Below, piece after piece: positions 61,326-64,000 of a DNA stretch of 64,000 bases. How positions within the stretch are numbered: the stretch's first letter is position 1; each line of letters starts with the position of its first letter. Under the pieces are notes generated by a model. It was not told the origin of the DNA, searched no databases, and saw only the letters and a program-made list of their open reading frames with translations. This DNA is from Hormiphora californensis (Eukaryota; Ctenophora; Tentaculata; Cydippida; Pleurobrachiidae): positions 6,645,447-6,709,446 of the forward strand of contig CM035350.1 in the NCBI GenBank assembly GCA_020137815.1, written 5' to 3'. Made by a program: the position numbers and the translations under genes.

Positions 61326-62592
61326 TGTCTCCCTATTTCTCTCGTTTACTCACTCTCCACGTCGCGTGCGAGTGACAAAGTGCGACAAATTTCACTAGAC
61401 GAAGAAGGCAGCGAGGATCAGAGGACACTTGACAGCCTGTCTGTGGGGAACAAAAAAAGGGTCTTCATATCGGAGGATGGAGTACTAACTTGGCCTGTCA
61501 AACTGATTTATCCTGAACACAAGACCAGTGATTTTATTGAACAGTTCAGAGAGGTATTATATAAACTAACATAATATATGTCTTGTCTAGTGACGTATAA
61601 GATCTAGATGATTGAAAGTATATCTGATTTATGGTGCGTATCTGATATGTCAGAATACAACCTTTAATTCGTGAGTCACGATACAACGTCACGAATCGTG
61701 ACGTTGTATCTCTTTCTCTTTCTATCTCTCCCTATCAAAGAATTTTATCATAATCAAAGAAAATGAGCGAGAGATATAGAGAGAGAGGGGGAGAGAAGAG
61801 AGGGGGAGAGATGTAGACTGAGAGCAGAGATATAGAGAGAGATATATGTTGTGGTAAGGACAATAATTATTACGACATAAAATGCTGATAACTCATTATA
61901 ATATGATATGTCGTAATATTTCTTGCCCTTATCAAGACATACAGCTACTTAGGCTCCGTCATATTGGCCGCCCTCATAAAGTGTTGTCCACGAAGTCTAG
62001 AAGTGGCAGTCCGCTGACATTGAATGCTTTTTGTGTGTCTTCTAGACGTCGTGGACAACGCTGCGGGCGGCGCTGTGCTGGCGAAGCACCACTACTGTAA
62101 CTCATTTTGATCTTCCTCTCTTTCTCAGGATACCACACTCGGAGAGCACCTTGGGATCATGTTCCCACCCCATGGAGAGAGCCCTCCTTGGGATAAAGAG
62201 GGCACCTACATTCTACCCAACCTGACCGCTTTGTATGATGGTATGTGTTGCAACACCCCCCCCCCCCCCCCCGATATAGAAACGAAATTGCAGCGGCATC
62301 CCCCTGCTGATACTAATGCACCTGAAATTATTGAACCATTTCCATTATCATTTCCATTATCCGCCCTCTCTATTTTAAACTATTCTTTTCCGGGTAATGA
62401 AATTACCCCACCGCGAAATATAAAATAATAGGGGTGACTTCGTAACCAAATTCTTTCGCAGGTACTGAAGGAAAGGTGGAACTAAACCTGGACGATCCTC
62501 TACTGATCCTACTTCAGAAACACAACGTCATCATATCAGCTGGCACCCCAACCTTTGAAATACACTGCAAAAGTAAACAAGCCGGTAGTTGA
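58866..62592 (+). CDS. TTC4: Tetratricopeptide repeat protein 4 (TTC4/Cns1), Hsp90 co-chaperone
   Basis: TTC4/Cns1 binds Hsp90/Hsp70 through a TPR clamp. Exons: 58866-58919, 59071-59233, 60014-60181, 60332-60422, 60694-60785, 60911-61005, 61139-61262, about 61373-61553, 62129-62240 and 62462-62592. The exon-8 acceptor is unclear because CT repeats precede it and the phase does not close neatly. TPR region: AQSYKEDGNKEYVKKTKEGY, LDSQLYCNRAAAQFCIGNYR, ATEDCEKAMALNPSYLKAVN. A coiled-coil linker follows (KEEQRDERRRTAAEKKRRNE). The C-terminal wheel domain contains VLTWPVKLIYPEHKTSDFIE and SPPWDKEGTYILPNLTALYD, ending FEIHCKSKQAGS, as in TTC4/Cns1. CHEK1 starts about 310 bp downstream. The intron after exon 2 is a 31-bp repeat array. 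Confidence 0.88.
59225..59935 (+). repeat. 31-bp minisatellite that repeats a splice donor more than 20 times (TTC4 intron)
   Basis: About 23 units of GACGGTAAGGGGCAGGGGTG-CTACTAATACT. The first GACG/GTAAGG is the end of exon 2 plus its donor (59234). Every later unit repeats GACGGTAAGG, and also contains CTACTAATAC, which resembles a branch-point consensus. A few single-base changes (gtgtta, gcaagg) and one 2-bp-longer unit occur. Confidence 0.95.
60474..60562. mobile_element. MITE, TTGGTAATG family, in a TTC4 intron
   Basis: TTGTTAATGAAATTACCCC and GGGGTGACTTCTTAACC ends, ~85 bp. CTAAAAGGTG repeats on both sides as target duplication (10 bp or slightly more). Confidence 0.72.
62394..62449. 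mobile_element. MITE, TTGGTAATG family, next to the last TTC4 splice acceptor
   Basis: GGGTAATGAAATTACCCC and GGGGTGACTTCGTAACCAA ends. Flanks ATTCTTTTCC and ATTCTTTCGC look like a diverged target duplication. The right copy supplies the pyrimidine tract of the acceptor (ATTCTTTCGCAG) used at 62461. Confidence 0.65.
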
Positions 62593-62900
62593 AAAGAGGA
62601 GAGACACTTTTAAATCTTTTTAGTTCGCTATAGAAGAAAGGAGTTAGTGTGTCGCACCTTCGAGTCAAAACTAAATTATTTTCTTGGGTTTTATTAATTT
62701 ATTTTTTTCTGCTGGCTGATAGTGATAATTTGAGTTCATTTATCATTGACTTTGTTTTACAAGCACTCGCTTTCCTTTTCACGCGTCACCTTACATCGGT
62801 GTAGACAAGAGTAGGAGAACTATTATAACGGGATTATAACGGACTATTTGTATTTCTAGTGCCAATGTAACAAGGCCGTGTCTCACTGAGATCAAGCTAG

Positions 62901-63832
<932 letters not shown>

Positions 63833-64000
63833 GTTAGTATCGAAAATATATCTTTGAGAGTTATGTTATGTTCTAACCATTCTTTACATTTGCGGGGCTC
63901 GGTGAAACAGGATTCAGCAAGGCAGCCAGAGATCAAAACTATAATAAACTAAAAGGACAGGTATGGCAGGGTAGAGAAAAATATGAGGATGGGCGAGGTA

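Overview
This is animal nuclear DNA. Genes have many short exons with clean GT..AG borders, and intronic and intergenic space is packed with GA/CT microsatellites, minisatellites, small palindromic transposons and LINE debris. The recognisable genes (SLC30A zinc transporter, Acinus, SYCP2-like, TTC4, CHEK1, class A GPCR) are metazoan in type. The compact genes and the mix of repeats would suit an early-branching animal such as a sponge, but that placement is inference. No bacterial, plasmid or CRISPR features were seen.

Layout. 0.4-1.1 kb (-): a two-exon gene for a small basic protein with a hydrophobic N-terminus. 3.6-7.8 kb (-): SLC30A2/3/4/8-type zinc transporter. 8-14 kb: repeats only. 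14.3-24.2 kb (+): SBF-family (SLC10A7/RCH1-like) transporter whose introns hold two large foldback elements. 24.4-29.2 kb: a LINE fragment beside a pile of interleaved palindromic elements. 29.2-32.9 kb (+): Acinus-like RRM protein. 33.2-42.4 kb (-): SYCP2-like synaptonemal complex protein, tail to tail with Acinus. 42.6-48.2 kb (-): a nearly full-length but broken PHD-ORF1 LINE. 48.6-50.0 kb: nested MITEs and degenerate TTAGGG-like repeats. 50.3-54.3 kb (+): a BTB-like locus with frame breaks, plus a partial tandem copy split by a 1.84-kb DNA transposon. 55.3 kb (+): an isolated discoidin-like exon. 57.5-58.4 kb (-): intronless GPCR. 58.9-62.6 kb (+): TTC4. 62.9 kb to the window edge (+): start of CHEK1.

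The most unusual pattern is that at least five tandem-repeat arrays sit exactly on exon-intron borders. They lie in the zinc transporter, the SBF transporter, SYCP2 (twice) and TTC4, and each copies a splice donor or acceptor, with a piece of exon, from 2 to more than 20 times. In every acceptor case, using the farther copy brings an early stop. Other points worth follow-up are a DNA transposon with its own empty site preserved in the neighbouring paralogous copy, a Russian-doll MITE nest with a TA empty/filled pair, roughly 1.55-kb foldback elements with near-perfect 750-bp arms inside introns, hammerhead-ribozyme-like cores of the kind linked to Penelope-like elements, and a family of 50-85-bp MITEs with 9-11-bp target duplications.

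Several genes serve chromosome biology (SYCP2 in meiotic axes, CHEK1 in the DNA-damage checkpoint) or RNA and protein handling (Acinus in the ASAP/exon-junction complex, TTC4 as an Hsp90/Hsp70 co-chaperone). Nothing in the sequence shows that they are co-regulated.
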